Assembly: GCF_000169175.1 (NCBI RefSeq)
Contig: NZ_AAWS01000033.1
Coordinates: forward strand, 1 to 64,000
DNA from: Microscilla marina ATCC 23134
GTDB taxonomy: Bacteria > Bacteroidota > Bacteroidia > Cytophagales > Microscillaceae
Direction: 5' to 3'
Length of the DNA stretch: 64,000 nucleotides
The position numbers and the translations under genes are program-made. Under the pieces are notes generated by a model. It saw only the letters and a program-made list of their open reading frames with translations. It had not been told where the DNA came from and ran no database searches. Below, piece by piece: positions 1 through 8,391 of this stretch; the first letter of the stretch is position 1, and each line of letters starts with the position of its first letter.

Positions 1-6
1 ATTTGT

Positions 7-72
7 TAGTTGCTTGCAGAGCAGCGTCAAACTTGAAGCTTGTCGCTAAAAGCTTAAGGCTGTAGAAGCTAC
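7..72. repeat. Dispersed intergenic repeat, copy A
   Basis: This AT-rich intergenic segment contains ACTTGAAGCTTGTCGCTAAA (31-50) and ends in GGCTGTAGAAGCTA. The same sequence recurs at 36912-37030, where two 25-bp units are inserted, and its core recurs at 26555-26575. It therefore looks like a dispersed repeat family. Confidence 0.6.
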
Positions 73-75
73 CTA

Positions 76-615
76 TTACTCACTCTTTTTTTCTTCTTTC
101 TTGTCGCCTTCTTTATCTTTATTAGCGTGCTCGTTTTTCATTTGCTCATGATCTTTTTTCATTTGCTCATGCTCGTTTGCCATTTTTTCGTGGTCTTTTT
201 TGGCTTTGTCATGGTCTGCTTGCATTTGCTTATGTTCTTTCTCCATAGTAGCCTTATCTGCTTCGCCAGACTTATGTTTTTTTACCAGCTCGCTGTGCTT
301 ATCAACCAATGTTTTGTGGTTGGCGATCAGTTTTGTGTGTTCATCAATCATTTTTTGATGTTTGGCTTCCATTACCTGGTGGCTGGAATCAGCTTCATCT
401 CCTGCCATTTTTTTGTGATCTTCCACCATTTGGGTGTGCAACTTCTCCATGTCTGCATGGCTTTTTTCCATAGTGGCATGTTCTTTCTCCATCGTTTCGT
501 GTTCGGTGACCATAGCCTGGTGCTCTTCTGTGGCTGCTTGGTTGCCACCTCCACACGAAAACAGTACTACACTAAAACTCAATACCAATATTAAATTAAA
601 AAATTTCATCTTCAT
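76..615 (-). CDS. His/Met-rich coiled-coil lipoprotein
   Basis: The protein has 179 aa. The ATG at 615 is chosen because it starts a clean lipoprotein signal (MKMKFFNLILVLSFSVVLFSC) with the lipobox Cys at residue 21; an upstream in-frame extension has no signal character. The rest is one continuous helix with a 7-residue period of the form ExHxxMxK. About 18 His residues fall mostly seven apart, usually followed three residues later by Met, and the tail is Lys/Glu-rich. It is probably anchored to a membrane facing the periplasm. Function is unknown. The regular His/Met spacing would allow metal binding, and the gene lies 91 nt downstream of folE on the same strand, next to a probable zinc cluster, but a purely structural Lpp-like role is equally possible. 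Confidence 0.8.
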   Translation of the reverse strand: MKMKFFNLILVLSFSVVLFSCGGGNQAATEEHQAMVTEHETMEKEHATMEKSHADMEKLHTQMVEDHKKMAGDEADSSHQVMEAKHQKMIDEHTKLIANHKTLVDKHSELVKKHKSGEADKATMEKEHKQMQADHDKAKKDHEKMANEHEQMKKDHEQMKNEHANKDKEGDKKEEKKSE

Positions 616-706
616 TTTAAAAAGTTTAAAGTTTACAAATAGTCTGCAATTTTGGTTATTAATCATCAAATTTCCAAAGTATTTTTAACAGAAGAAAGTA
701 AGCCTC

Positions 707-1384
707 CTATTCCAGCTTGCTATGAACATAGCTTAAAAACTCCTGACGTACATCTTTGTCTTTAAATTGTCCCCCATACTCAGCGGTTACCGTGCTACTT
801 TCAGTATCTTGAATGCCACGCGATGCTACACACAAATGTTTGCTTTCTATCACTATTGCCACATCCTCTGTATCAAGCACACGTTTTAACTCCTCAGATA
901 TTTGGCGGGAAAGGCGTTCTTGCACCTGTGGGCGGCGGGCAAAATAATCTACTATCCGGTTTATTTTAGATAATCCTATCACTTTATCGTTGGCAATATA
1001 GCCTACATGGGCTTTGCCTATGATGGGTAAAAAATGGTGCTCACAAGACGAGTACAGAGAGATATTCTTTTCTACCAACATTTCTCCATATTGATACTTG
1101 TTTTCAAATACTTTCAAATCTGGTCTATTATCAGGGTCTAAACCCTTAAAAATCTCTTTGACATACATTTTTGCTACCCTATAAGGGGTGCCTTTCAAGC
1201 TATCATCGTTCAAATCCAGCCCTAAAGTGTGCATAATTTTCCCAAAGTATTCTTCTATGAGTCGTATTTTGGTTTTATCATCCAGCAAAAAAGCATCTTC
1301 GCGCAAAGGGGTATCATAAGAGTTTGTTATATGTAAATCTCCTATTTCGTCAGCATCGATTTTGGTAAGCTTTTCTTGTATCAT
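707..1384 (-). CDS. folE: GTP cyclohydrolase I (type IA)
   Basis: The 225-aa protein converts GTP to 7,8-dihydroneopterin triphosphate, the first step of folate, biopterin and queuosine-type pterin synthesis, in the cytoplasm. The family signature is clear: [20 protein letters not shown] at about 112-131, RPQVQERL at about 151-158 and [10 protein letters not shown] at about 181-190. The zinc ligands of the family, Cys114, His117 and Cys185, are all present, so this is the zinc-dependent enzyme and not FolE2. The N-terminal 30 residues are a poorly conserved extension. It is divergent from the DUF1826/COG0523 genes and shares their 81-bp intergenic region, which carries a palindrome. That arrangement suggests the COG0523 GTPase may serve FolE when zinc is scarce (inference). 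Confidence 0.96.
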   Translation of the reverse strand: MIQEKLTKIDADEIGDLHITNSYDTPLREDAFLLDDKTKIRLIEEYFGKIMHTLGLDLNDDSLKGTPYRVAKMYVKEIFKGLDPDNRPDLKVFENKYQYGEMLVEKNISLYSSCEHHFLPIIGKAHVGYIANDKVIGLSKINRIVDYFARRPQVQERLSRQISEELKRVLDTEDVAIVIESKHLCVASRGIQDTESSTVTAEYGGQFKDKDVRQEFLSYVHSKLE

Positions 1385-1429
1385 TTCAATTTATTTAATG
1401 AATTAATTCCAAATTTTATGCAATATTAC

Positions 1430-1437
1430 TACATTTG
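1430..1437 (+). promoter_or_regulatory. Bacteroidota -7 promoter element (TACATTTG)
   Basis: TACATTTG fits the TAnnTTTG consensus of Bacteroidota sigma-A promoters and lies 28 bp before the ATG of the DUF1826 gene. No good -33 TTTG was found at the expected spacing. The last two bases belong to the palindrome at 1436-1450. Confidence 0.5.
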
Positions 1438-1450
1438 CAACAATGTTGCA
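1436..1450. promoter_or_regulatory. Palindromic operator candidate (Zur-like)
   Basis: The sequence is TGCAAC-AAT-GTTGCA, a perfect 6-bp inverted repeat with a 3-bp spacer. It overlaps the -7 element and the expected transcription start of the rightward genes and sits between folE and the DUF1826/COG0523 operon. Position and gene content suggest a Fur/Zur-family repressor site, but the regulator is not in the window. Confidence 0.5.
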
Positions 1451-1465
1451 TTTTAAATCCTTGTA

Positions 1466-2119
1466 ATGATTACTAAAAACCTGGCAAATGACCACTTTTT
1501 GTACGCAAAAAACTGGGACGCATTGGCTGAAATACAAGCACCCCAGCGAAACCTGGCTATTCTGGAGCGTACGATCTCTAGTGAGTTACAAAACTTCCTT
1601 TATTTACTCCAAAAAGAAACCCAAGTGCCTTTGATTCAGGAAACTTTACCAGTGCATAGCCTCAAACGTACTTTGAATGACTACCTGCAACAGTTTCGCG
1701 TGCTTGACATAAGAGGGTATCAAGCACTTATTGAAGATATATATCAATTAGTCTGGCGGTTTTCTCAACTTGTGCAGCAATCACATATCAAACTTTATTT
1801 TGCCAAAATAGAGACTTCTATGTGTCGCCTTTTTCATACCGATGCCAATGAGCTTCGCCTACTTTGCACCTACTGGGGAGCTGGTACGCAGTGGGTTGAT
1901 AATGACAACATAAGCCTTCGGTTTTGTGGAGCAAGTTCAAACGCCGAACGAATCAAAGACTTGTCAAAGGTTTTAAGCGTCAAAACGTATGATGTGGCAA
2001 TTTTGAAAGGCGCATTACACGACCACATTGCTACCAATGCCATCATGCACCGAAGCCCTCCACTCGACAAAAACGAATGTCGGTTATTACTTAGGCTAGA
2101 TACCGAGGTTAATTTATAA
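1466..2119 (+). CDS. DUF1826-like protein
   Basis: This is a 217-aa soluble protein without signal peptide or membrane segment. The C-terminal half carries the features I associate with DUF1826: residues near CRLFHTDANELRLLCTYWGAGTQW, and a later HRSPPLDKNECRLLLRLD. Family members in other phyla are often found beside COG0523 GTPases in zinc-responsive loci, as here. The conserved His, Asp and Cys residues could bind metal, but the biochemical function is unknown. It is the first gene of the rightward operon and is followed after 62 nt by the GTPase. Family assignment is from memory of the motif and would need a profile search. Confidence 0.7.
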   Translation: MITKNLANDHFLYAKNWDALAEIQAPQRNLAILERTISSELQNFLYLLQKETQVPLIQETLPVHSLKRTLNDYLQQFRVLDIRGYQALIEDIYQLVWRFSQLVQQSHIKLYFAKIETSMCRLFHTDANELRLLCTYWGAGTQWVDNDNISLRFCGASSNAERIKDLSKVLSVKTYDVAILKGALHDHIATNAIMHRSPPLDKNECRLLLRLDTEVNL

Positions 2120-2181
2120 CCATTTTATTTACCCAAGTACTTGACTTAGCCCATTTATAATTTTTTTAGCATTCAAAAGAT

Positions 2182-3375
2182 ATGAAGAAACTTCCAGTAA
2201 CTGTATTGAGCGGTTTTTTAGGCGCAGGAAAAACCACCCTTTTGAACCACGTTTTGCATAATAAGCAGGGTTTGAAGGTAGCAGTGATAGTAAACGACAT
2301 GAGTGAGGTAAATGTAGATGCTCGCTTGGTAAAAGAAGGGAATACACTTTCGCGCACCGAAGAAAAGTTAGTAGAAATGAGTAATGGCTGCATTTGTTGT
2401 ACCCTTAGAGAGGACTTGATTGAGGAGGTAGGCAAATTAGCGCAAGAAAACCGCTTTGACTATTTACTTATAGAAAGTACTGGAATCTCAGAGCCACTAC
2501 CAGTTGCCCAGAGTTTTTTCTTCGACAGTCCAGAGCTTGCCCTAAATCTCTCAGATGTGAGCCAGCTAGATACTTTGGTAACGGTAGTAGATGCCTATAA
2601 TTTTGCCAGAGACTTTAGCTCTAGCGATACTATACTAGACCGGGAAATGAACGATGATCAAGCCGATAACCGTACCATTGTAAACCTGCTGACTGACCAA
2701 CTTGAGTTTGCCAATGTGATTATCCTTAATAAAGTTGATTTGGTAACTAAAGAACAGTTAGGTGCACTTAAGGCGATCATTCAGAAGTTTAATCCTACCG
2801 CCCGCATTATAGAAAGTACCTTCGGAAAAGTGGAGTTAAATACCATACTTGATACCCAACTCTTTGATTTTGAAAGTACCTCACAGTCTGCCGGGTGGAT
2901 ACAAGAACTGCAACAAACACATACTCCCGAAACCGAAGAGTATGGAATTGGTTCTTTTGTGTTTCAAGCCAAACGTCCTTTTCACCCCGAAAGGTTTTGG
3001 GCATACCTTACCAATGAGTTTCCAACTACAATTATTCGCAGTAAAGGCTTATTTTGGTTGGTGTCGCGCCCTGACGACGCACTAAACTGGTCACAAGCGG
3101 GTGCCTCGTTAAGGGCAGAGAAGGCAGGTGTATGGTGGGCAAGTGTTCCCTTACACGAAAGATTACAATATCCAGATTATACCGAAACGCTGGATTTTTT
3201 AGAAGATCGCTGGGATGATGATTTTGGTGATCGCTTAAATGAAATGGTTTTTATTGGTCAAGACATGGATAAAACAGCCATTGTTGATGCCTTGAACCAA
3301 TGCTTGTGTACACCAGAAGAAACCGCTAATGCCTGGGATCAAATACATTTTGCTGATCCATTTCCGCAATGGTAA
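2182..3375 (+). CDS. COG0523 (CobW/Zng1-like) metal-chaperone GTPase
   Basis: The protein has 397 aa. The G3E-GTPase domain has Walker [10 protein letters not shown] at 11-19, the diagnostic CICC metal-binding motif at 70-73 (within [12 protein letters not shown]), ESTG at 98-101 and NKVD at 183-186. A CobW C-terminal domain begins near [19 protein letters not shown]. Proteins of this family use GTP hydrolysis to hand a metal, most often zinc, to a client enzyme. The length and layout match the YciC/ZigA/ZagA subgroup known from zinc-starvation regulons. Neighbours agree: DUF1826 upstream and the zinc enzyme FolE divergent. Client and metal are inferred from context only. Confidence 0.92.
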   Translation: MKKLPVTVLSGFLGAGKTTLLNHVLHNKQGLKVAVIVNDMSEVNVDARLVKEGNTLSRTEEKLVEMSNGCICCTLREDLIEEVGKLAQENRFDYLLIESTGISEPLPVAQSFFFDSPELALNLSDVSQLDTLVTVVDAYNFARDFSSSDTILDREMNDDQADNRTIVNLLTDQLEFANVIILNKVDLVTKEQLGALKAIIQKFNPTARIIESTFGKVELNTILDTQLFDFESTSQSAGWIQELQQTHTPETEEYGIGSFVFQAKRPFHPERFWAYLTNEFPTTIIRSKGLFWLVSRPDDALNWSQAGASLRAEKAGVWWASVPLHERLQYPDYTETLDFLEDRWDDDFGDRLNEMVFIGQDMDKTAIVDALNQCLCTPEETANAWDQIHFADPFPQW

Positions 3376-3505
3376 ATACTTGATGTATGAAAGTTGTGGT
3401 TGGTCTCAGTCTTAGAGCTTGTTTATTCCGTTGGCCTTTAGACGCGATAGAAACCAGCAAATTATGCAGTAGTTTAAACAATTTATGAAGAAGTAAATAA
3501 CCGTT

Positions 3506-4120
3506 ATGAACCCTAAGCATTGGTTATACATTTTACCTATCTCTTTGGTAGTAGTGCTCATTATTATCAATTTTACCCGTGTTTCAGTAAGCCAGGAAGT
3601 TTCGGCATACACCCCTGCTAAGAAAGTAGCAAGTAAGGTAGAAAAAACACGTAAACCGCCAGGTAAACCAGTGATAGATACGGTTAAATTAACTGATACT
3701 GCCCGAACCGTAGGTCAACGCTTGCCAGAAGACACCCTATGGCAAGCCTTCAAACCCAAGTTGAAGGCTGGAATTTGGAAAGCCTTCTTTGATATTCAAT
3801 ATGAGCACAAAGGGGTGTATGGTTATTATCCTAAGTTCACCGCCAAGCACAGAAAGTACCATAATCAAGTAGTGGAGATAAGTGGGTATATGTATCCATT
3901 GACAGAAGATAGAAAACAAACATTTTTTATGCTCTCATTTTTTCCTATTCAACAATGTTTTTTTTGTGGAGGAGCCGGCCCTGAGTCTATCGTAGAAGTA
4001 AACAGCCCCAAAGGTATACGATTGAGCAGCAAGCGTATTCGCCTAAAAGGCAAATTAGTGTTGAATACTAAAAACCCGGAAAGGTTATTTTATATACTAA
4101 ATGATGCGGTCGAAATGTAA
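3506..4120 (+). CDS. Membrane-anchored CxxCGGAGPE protein, paralog 1
   Basis: The protein has 204 aa. An N-terminal hydrophobic helix (about 8-22) anchors or exports it; a basic, Thr/Pro-rich linker runs to about residue 60. The C-terminal domain contains VVEISGYMYPL, then QCFFCGGAGPESIVEV, then IRLKGKLVLNTKNPERLFYIL. The layout (GYMxPL...CGGAGPE...) resembles DUF3299-type periplasmic proteins, but I would not assign that family firmly. It is homologous to the next gene, so the pair arose by duplication. The CxxC could bind a metal. It lies 130 nt after the COG0523 GTPase and may belong to the same zinc-responsive set (inference). Confidence 0.75.
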   Translation: MNPKHWLYILPISLVVVLIIINFTRVSVSQEVSAYTPAKKVASKVEKTRKPPGKPVIDTVKLTDTARTVGQRLPEDTLWQAFKPKLKAGIWKAFFDIQYEHKGVYGYYPKFTAKHRKYHNQVVEISGYMYPLTEDRKQTFFMLSFFPIQQCFFCGGAGPESIVEVNSPKGIRLSSKRIRLKGKLVLNTKNPERLFYILNDAVEM

Positions 4121-4185
4121 CAAAACAAAGTATTTTTTGGTGGTGAAAACCTGTTTTTTAAACAAGCTCTAAACCTTTGATTTCT

Positions 4186-4668
4186 ATGAAAAAATTTCTT
4201 ATCGTATTGGGATTAGTGCTGGCAAGTGGGGCAAATATTGCTTTTTTTACCTATGAACAACTGTCTGACCTAGACGTAAGCAATAGCGATATTTGGCGTA
4301 CGCTGATGAAAATAACCTGGGTAAAAAAATACGACCCACAATACAACGCCCAAATGCTTTACCCTAAATTCAGTAAGGCTACTCTGTCGCTTGATAAGAA
4401 GATGATTACAGTGAGCGGATACCTAATTCCTACTGAAATGTACGACGGAGGAGGCAAGTTTTGGGTGTTGTCAGCCTTGCCCTTCAAAAGCTGTTATTTT
4501 TGCGGAGGTGCAGGTCCCGAAAGTGTAATGGAGGTATATACGCAACAAAAACGTACGACTTTTGACTCAGGTAAAGTTACCTTTAGAGGGCGTTTGCAGC
4601 TTAACCCCGATAACCCTGATCATTTGATATACATACTGAAAGAAGCAAAACAAGTATTCAAAAAATAA
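4186..4668 (+). CDS. Membrane-anchored CxxCGGAGPE protein, paralog 2
   Basis: The protein has 160 aa. The ATG at 4186 begins a typical signal or anchor helix (KKFLIVLGLVLASGANIAFF); an in-frame TTG three codons upstream is less likely. The domain repeats the pattern of the preceding gene: ITVSGYLIPT, then SCYFCGGAGPESVMEV, then VTFRGRLQLNPDNPDHLIYIL. The linker of paralog 1 is absent. Both probably act outside the cytoplasm. Function is unknown; the location at the end of the DUF1826/COG0523 run suggests a part in metal homeostasis. Confidence 0.75.
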   Translation: MKKFLIVLGLVLASGANIAFFTYEQLSDLDVSNSDIWRTLMKITWVKKYDPQYNAQMLYPKFSKATLSLDKKMITVSGYLIPTEMYDGGGKFWVLSALPFKSCYFCGGAGPESVMEVYTQQKRTTFDSGKVTFRGRLQLNPDNPDHLIYILKEAKQVFKK

Positions 4669-5041
4669 GTGTTCTGACGGGAACAACTCTCAATTTGATA
4701 ACAAAAGTCTGTTTCTACACTCATAATAATGAAACTATTGACAGAAAAAAAAACTAAAAAAGATGGAGTACACTTTACAACCACATTGCTTTATATGTTT
4801 AGTTAAGGTATTCGTACTTTAACGGTAGTATTAAAACTTGTTGTAAATGTGTGTGCAAAAACCTCTCTTGTTTAAGGGAGGTTTTTTGTTTTATAAGGTG
4901 AGTTGAGCCCAGTAGGTAAAATTACCAATTTAAGAAAAACCACAAAAAATAGCGTTACAAAAAAAACTTGTCTGCCTTTTTATAGTAAATACAATAACAA
5001 AGGTATTTAGAAAAACATTAGGCAAATATTGATTAAAAACA
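4669..5041. other. Gene-free stretch with one hairpin
   Basis: These 373 bases hold no convincing ORF. The only structure seen is the terminator-like hairpin at 4857-4886; the rest is AT-rich sequence. Confidence 0.6.
4857..4886 (+). terminator. Rho-independent terminator
   Basis: AAAACCTCTCTT and AAGGGAGGTTTT pair around a GTTT loop (one G-U pair), followed by a T-rich tail. It lies about 190 nt after the last gene of the putative zinc operon and could end it or a short untranslated transcript. Confidence 0.7.
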
Positions 5042-5266
5042 ATGATTGATACTATAATTGAAAAAACTGAGGTAGAAGGTAAATCACCCACAAGTGTGGG
5101 CAAAATGTGGGCTTACTTTTCTGTGTGGATGATGGTGATTGCGCTAGGCGTTTTTTGTATGGCCAATTGCGATCGTGCTCCAATAAAGACTACTGCTACA
5201 CAAAAGGTAAAAAAGAAAGTGACTCGCACCACTACTGCCGAAGATCAAAGATTAGCTAAAAAATAA
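5042..5266 (+). CDS. Small single-pass membrane protein
   Basis: This is a 74-aa protein. It has a polar N-terminus, one membrane segment at about 23-42 (MWAYFSVWMMVIALGVFCMA) and a short basic Thr-rich tail. No family was recognised. It is followed 21 nt later by a strong bidirectional terminator, which supports it being a real transcript end. It has no obvious operon partner: the previous gene is 373 nt away with a terminator between. It may be a species-restricted membrane peptide. Confidence 0.55.
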   Translation: MIDTIIEKTEVEGKSPTSVGKMWAYFSVWMMVIALGVFCMANCDRAPIKTTATQKVKKKVTRTTTAEDQRLAKK

Positions 5267-5287
5267 TTCAAACACTCAAATCAACCA

Positions 5288-5334
5288 TTCACCAAAAAAG
5301 CCATTGAAAATTTTTCAATGGCTTTTTTGGTGAA
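5288..5334. terminator. Bidirectional terminator
   Basis: A 23-bp perfect inverted repeat (TTCACCAAAAAAGCCATTG... and its complement) flanks one central base and has A/T runs on both sides. It separates the convergent genes at 5042-5266 (+) and 5358-5996 (-) and can serve both. Confidence 0.85.
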
Positions 5335-5357
5335 TTTTTATATAACAGGATTGAATT

Positions 5358-5996
5358 TTACTTCTTTTTCTTCTTCTTTCTTTTGAGTGATTGAAAGAAG
5401 CGTGCCCAGGCAAATGGATTGAGCAGTGACAACGATGGAGCCATAAAACGATTACCCATATTTACTGCATACTGATTGGTGTAATATTTATGGTTGGCAC
5501 CAGCATCCATCCCCATATTAATGGCCATTTTGGTCAATATTTGTTGGCTTAAGTTTTTCCTAAGCGTTTGCATTACTTCTTCGTCGGGCAACTCAAGCGC
5601 TAATAGCCTTTCTTTGAATATCTCTTCAGTAGGATAAGGAAACACCTCTACTACGTCAAGCATTTGTACATCTTCAGTCAACTCTATCACCACCGACATA
5701 TTATCTGTTTTGTCATAGGGTACCCTATAATAATGAGGTTTGAAACCTACCGAAGTAATGGCTACACTATCGCCGGGCACTACCGACAGCCCAAAGCTAC
5801 CAATGACTGTACTGGTAGTACCTCTGCCTGCTTTGGGGATATACACGTGTGCCCCTGGTACAGGTTCGGCTTTTTTTCCGGTAATAATAACCCCCGAAAG
5901 AATAAGTGTTTGATTTTCCCCCTGTGCTTGTGCATTTTGGAAGGCAAACCAACAAATAGCAATTAGAATATATTGAGTAACTCTATAAATCTTCAA
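5358..5996 (-). CDS. Secreted carboxypeptidase-regulatory-like domain protein
   Basis: The protein has 212 aa. It starts with a TTG codon at 5996, as no ATG precedes the signal peptide (residues 1-25, ending NAQAQ). Residues about 30-110 form a CarboxypepD_reg-like beta domain: LSGVIITGKKAEPVPGAHVY, then GTTSTVIGSFGLSVVPGD and AITSVGFKPHYY. This is the pattern found at the N-terminus of TonB-dependent receptors and in stand-alone Bacteroidota secreted proteins. The second half is helical and ends in a run of lysines. It probably acts in the periplasm or at the outer membrane; substrate and partners are unknown. Confidence 0.8.
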   Translation of the reverse strand: MKIYRVTQYILIAICWFAFQNAQAQGENQTLILSGVIITGKKAEPVPGAHVYIPKAGRGTTSTVIGSFGLSVVPGDSVAITSVGFKPHYYRVPYDKTDNMSVVIELTEDVQMLDVVEVFPYPTEEIFKERLLALELPDEEVMQTLRKNLSQQILTKMAINMGMDAGANHKYYTNQYAVNMGNRFMAPSLSLLNPFAWARFFQSLKRKKKKKK

Positions 5997-6187
5997 GGTT
6001 GTGTGGAGTTTAAAGTTTATTGAAAAATAATTACCTAAAGTTTAACCACTTGTATTTTCAAAAATACAAACGAAAGCCTAATAATAAAAATGCGAAATAG
6101 AGGTTTTACTGAATTAACGAAAAAAACAGATCAATTGTCTCATGACTGGAACTTAGCCGTTAAAATACTGTTAATTATAGTAACTCT

Positions 6188-6209
6188 AATTGTTACGTTA
6201 ATAACAATT
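6188..6209. promoter_or_regulatory. Inverted repeat upstream of the thioredoxin gene
   Basis: AATTGTTA-cgttaa-TAACAATT is an 8-bp perfect inverted repeat with a 6-bp spacer, 56 bp before the start of the thioredoxin-like gene. It could be an operator; no regulator is identified. Confidence 0.3.
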
Positions 6210-6264
6210 GTCACATTTTAGCGTAAATTTTAATAGATTCGCATATACACAAATATAAATCAAT

Positions 6265-6783
6265 ATGAAGACAAAATTGTTTAAACTGCTGGCAGTTGTC
6301 ATAGTGGCAGGGTTGGCAATAGCAGCTACTTTACCCAATACATCAGTCAAAGATAAAACTGCCAATAACGAGGTGGTGTTTATTGATGCTAAAGGTAAAA
6401 AATTTGACGAAGTACTCAAGCAGTTCAAAGGCAAAGTAGTATACATAGACTTTTGGGCCACCTGGTGTGGACCTTGTCGGGGACAAATGCCCTACAGCCG
6501 CAAACTGCACGAAGAGTTCAAAGGCAAAGACGTAGTATTTTTGTATATTTCATTTGACAGAGGCGAAAAAGCCTGGAGAAAAGGCATTGAGAAAATGAAA
6601 ATACAAGGGCATCACTGGAAGCCTGATCAAAAACAAATAGGTGAAATCAATAAACGCTTCAAAGTGCAATACATCCCCCGTTATATGTTAGTAGGTAAAG
6701 ATGGTAAATTACTTGCCGATGATTTTTACCGTCCAAGCAGTGCCAAAGCCAAAAAACTAATAGGCAAAGCCTTGGATATGTAA
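6265..6783 (+). CDS. Thioredoxin-like thiol-disulfide protein (TlpA/ResA type)
   Basis: The protein has 172 aa. A hydrophobic N-terminal segment (5-22) exports it to the periplasm. The thioredoxin fold follows with IDFWATWCGPCRGQMP, whose redox pair is Cys68/Cys71, and the conserved cis-Pro at about 138 (QYIPRYMLVG). Short TlpA/ResA-type proteins reduce or isomerise disulfides outside the cytoplasm, for example in cytochrome c maturation. No cytochrome or Dsb partner is adjacent, so the physiological client is unknown. It is monocistronic, with a terminator directly downstream. Confidence 0.9.
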   Translation: MKTKLFKLLAVVIVAGLAIAATLPNTSVKDKTANNEVVFIDAKGKKFDEVLKQFKGKVVYIDFWATWCGPCRGQMPYSRKLHEEFKGKDVVFLYISFDRGEKAWRKGIEKMKIQGHHWKPDQKQIGEINKRFKVQYIPRYMLVGKDGKLLADDFYRPSSAKAKKLIGKALDM

Positions 6784-6826
6784 GAGGTGAGCAAGCACTG
6801 ATATAATTTCTGAATATTATTTAAAC

Positions 6827-6858
6827 AACGCCCTTACTTTGAGAGAAATAAGGGCGTT
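6827..6858. terminator. Terminator between convergent genes
   Basis: AACGCCCTTA and TAAGGGCGTT form a 10-bp stem with a 12-nt loop, followed by a weak T-rich stretch. It sits 43 nt after the thioredoxin gene and before the 3' end of the DUF3667 gene. Confidence 0.7.
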
Positions 6859-6916
6859 ATTTGGTTTTAAGCAAAACATATTATAAAGACGGTCTATTTC
6901 TAGCTAATTACAGTAG

Positions 6917-6941
6917 TATGCATCGGTATATAAGACTTGCC
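6917..6941. repeat. Partial copy of the ACCGATAT...CATCGG repeat unit
   Basis: TATGCATCGGTATATAAGAC followed by TTGC matches the right part of the 25-bp units found twice at 36946-37010. It is an isolated fragment in an intergenic region. Confidence 0.45.
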
Positions 6942-6951
6942 ACTACTTGCT

Positions 6952-8391
6952 TTAGAAAACCAGCAAGCTGACTATAATGCCCAGCGTAAACGCCACTATC
7001 AGGACAAGCAGGTAGGCAATGCCTATCAGCCCAATTTTGAACAATGTTTTGATCCTGCTTTGTTGGTACACATTCCTAAAAGATTTGTAGGTGTAGATAA
7101 ACAACAGCAAAAAAGTAATGGGTAATATATAAACTGCGCCTTGTGGGGCGAGCTCGAGAAATAGTATGCTAAAAGTAAAGATAAAGTAAGCAAAACTATG
7201 GATGTGTAGCGTAAAAATAATGTGTTCAACATAATACCTTTTACGACGGACATATAAGAGCTTAAGCAACAAAGCAAACAAAGGCAACACAAAAAACATG
7301 ACAATGGGAAGTTTTTCTACAGCATAGCTAATCAACTGTGCCCCACTGGCATTGCTCCAGCGAATAGTTTGGTGTACAATCAAGCGATTGATAGTGGTTC
7401 TCCTGATGTGGAGCGAGTCCATAATTGCTTTTTCTTTGAGCCCCAACGACGATAACTCGCCTACTCTCCGAATATGAATGCCAAAAAACAATTGATCGGT
7501 TTCACCAAAACGTTGACGGTCGCTTTGGCGGGTGTTGCGAATAGAATCAAGGCGAGCCTCTATACCCGCCAACACTGTTGCCCGACGCGCCCTTTGTAGA
7601 TGATTTGTATAACGTTGCAGACTGTCTTGGTAGAAGCGTTGCCTGGTTTTAAGTCGGAAAATCAGCTCAGTTCTTGCCGAATCCCTCCTATACCGGGCAA
7701 TCTTATCTTGTAGGGCTATTCTAGCCTCTTCATTGGTTATTTTTTGTAATTTCTTACGATAAGAGTTCAGCTTCCCAGCCAATCTTTTCCTGCGTTTTTG
7801 GTAAATCAGTGAGTCCCTTTTTATCTTTTTGAGCGAGTCTCGGTACTGCTTTTGGGCATACATAGCCCGAAAACCCTGATGGATAGTTGCCAGGTATTGT
7901 GAGTCAACAGGCGCAAGTTTGTTTTTCTTAAGAGAGTCATCAATGGTTACTGGATTTATTTTATAGTTTTTATAGACCAGTTTGTTCAGCTCAATAGAAT
8001 CTTTGGTTCGGCGGGCTCGATCTGATATGGCCGAATTTTTAATTTTACCCTTAAAGCTTTTTTGATTGGTGAGTTTGTTTACTTCCAATGAAGAAACAAA
8101 AAAGTAAATAAAACTAAATACCAGGTAAATTCGGATAGGTTGGACAAAGCGTTTTCTTTTACCGTCGACATATTCATTGGTAAGTAGCCCAGGCTTGAAC
8201 AAAAAAGGAAAGATACTACGATAAAACCGTGAGTCAACGTCTAATACATCATTGAACGAATCGATTAGAAACAAACGAACTGACTTTACCTTTTGATGAT
8301 TTTCTTGCCCACACCTGGGGCAAAACTCGTCGGGCACTTCAAACACCAACCCACAATTGAGGCATTGATCGGTCTTTCTTCTCTTTTTCAT
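6952..8391 (-). CDS. DUF3667 membrane protein with zinc ribbon
   Basis: The protein has 479 aa. It opens with a zinc ribbon made of CLNCG (14-18) and CPRCGQ (30-35). A conserved membrane-associated block follows: LFLIDSFNDVLDVDSRFYRS, then LFKPGLLTNEYVDGKR and a hydrophobic helix near 98-110. The middle (about 115-330) is a long Arg/Lys-rich, Ser/Asp-rich coiled region. The C-terminal third has three or four membrane helices. This domain order is that of the DUF3667 family common in Bacteroidota, whose function is unknown. The long charged insert makes it longer than simple members. Confidence 0.8.
   Translation of the reverse strand: MKKRRKTDQCLNCGLVFEVPDEFCPRCGQENHQKVKSVRLFLIDSFNDVLDVDSRFYRSIFPFLFKPGLLTNEYVDGKRKRFVQPIRIYLVFSFIYFFVSSLEVNKLTNQKSFKGKIKNSAISDRARRTKDSIELNKLVYKNYKINPVTIDDSLKKNKLAPVDSQYLATIHQGFRAMYAQKQYRDSLKKIKRDSLIYQKRRKRLAGKLNSYRKKLQKITNEEARIALQDKIARYRRDSARTELIFRLKTRQRFYQDSLQRYTNHLQRARRATVLAGIEARLDSIRNTRQSDRQRFGETDQLFFGIHIRRVGELSSLGLKEKAIMDSLHIRRTTINRLIVHQTIRWSNASGAQLISYAVEKLPIVMFFVLPLFALLLKLLYVRRKRYYVEHIIFTLHIHSFAYFIFTFSILFLELAPQGAVYILPITFLLLFIYTYKSFRNVYQQSRIKTLFKIGLIGIAYLLVLIVAFTLGIIVSLLVF

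Noticed and set aside
127-594. Long plus-strand open frame opposite the His/Met lipoprotein
   Set aside because: It is the antisense of the heptad repeats; its His/Phe/Leu-rich product has no domain, and the minus-strand gene has a clear lipoprotein signal.
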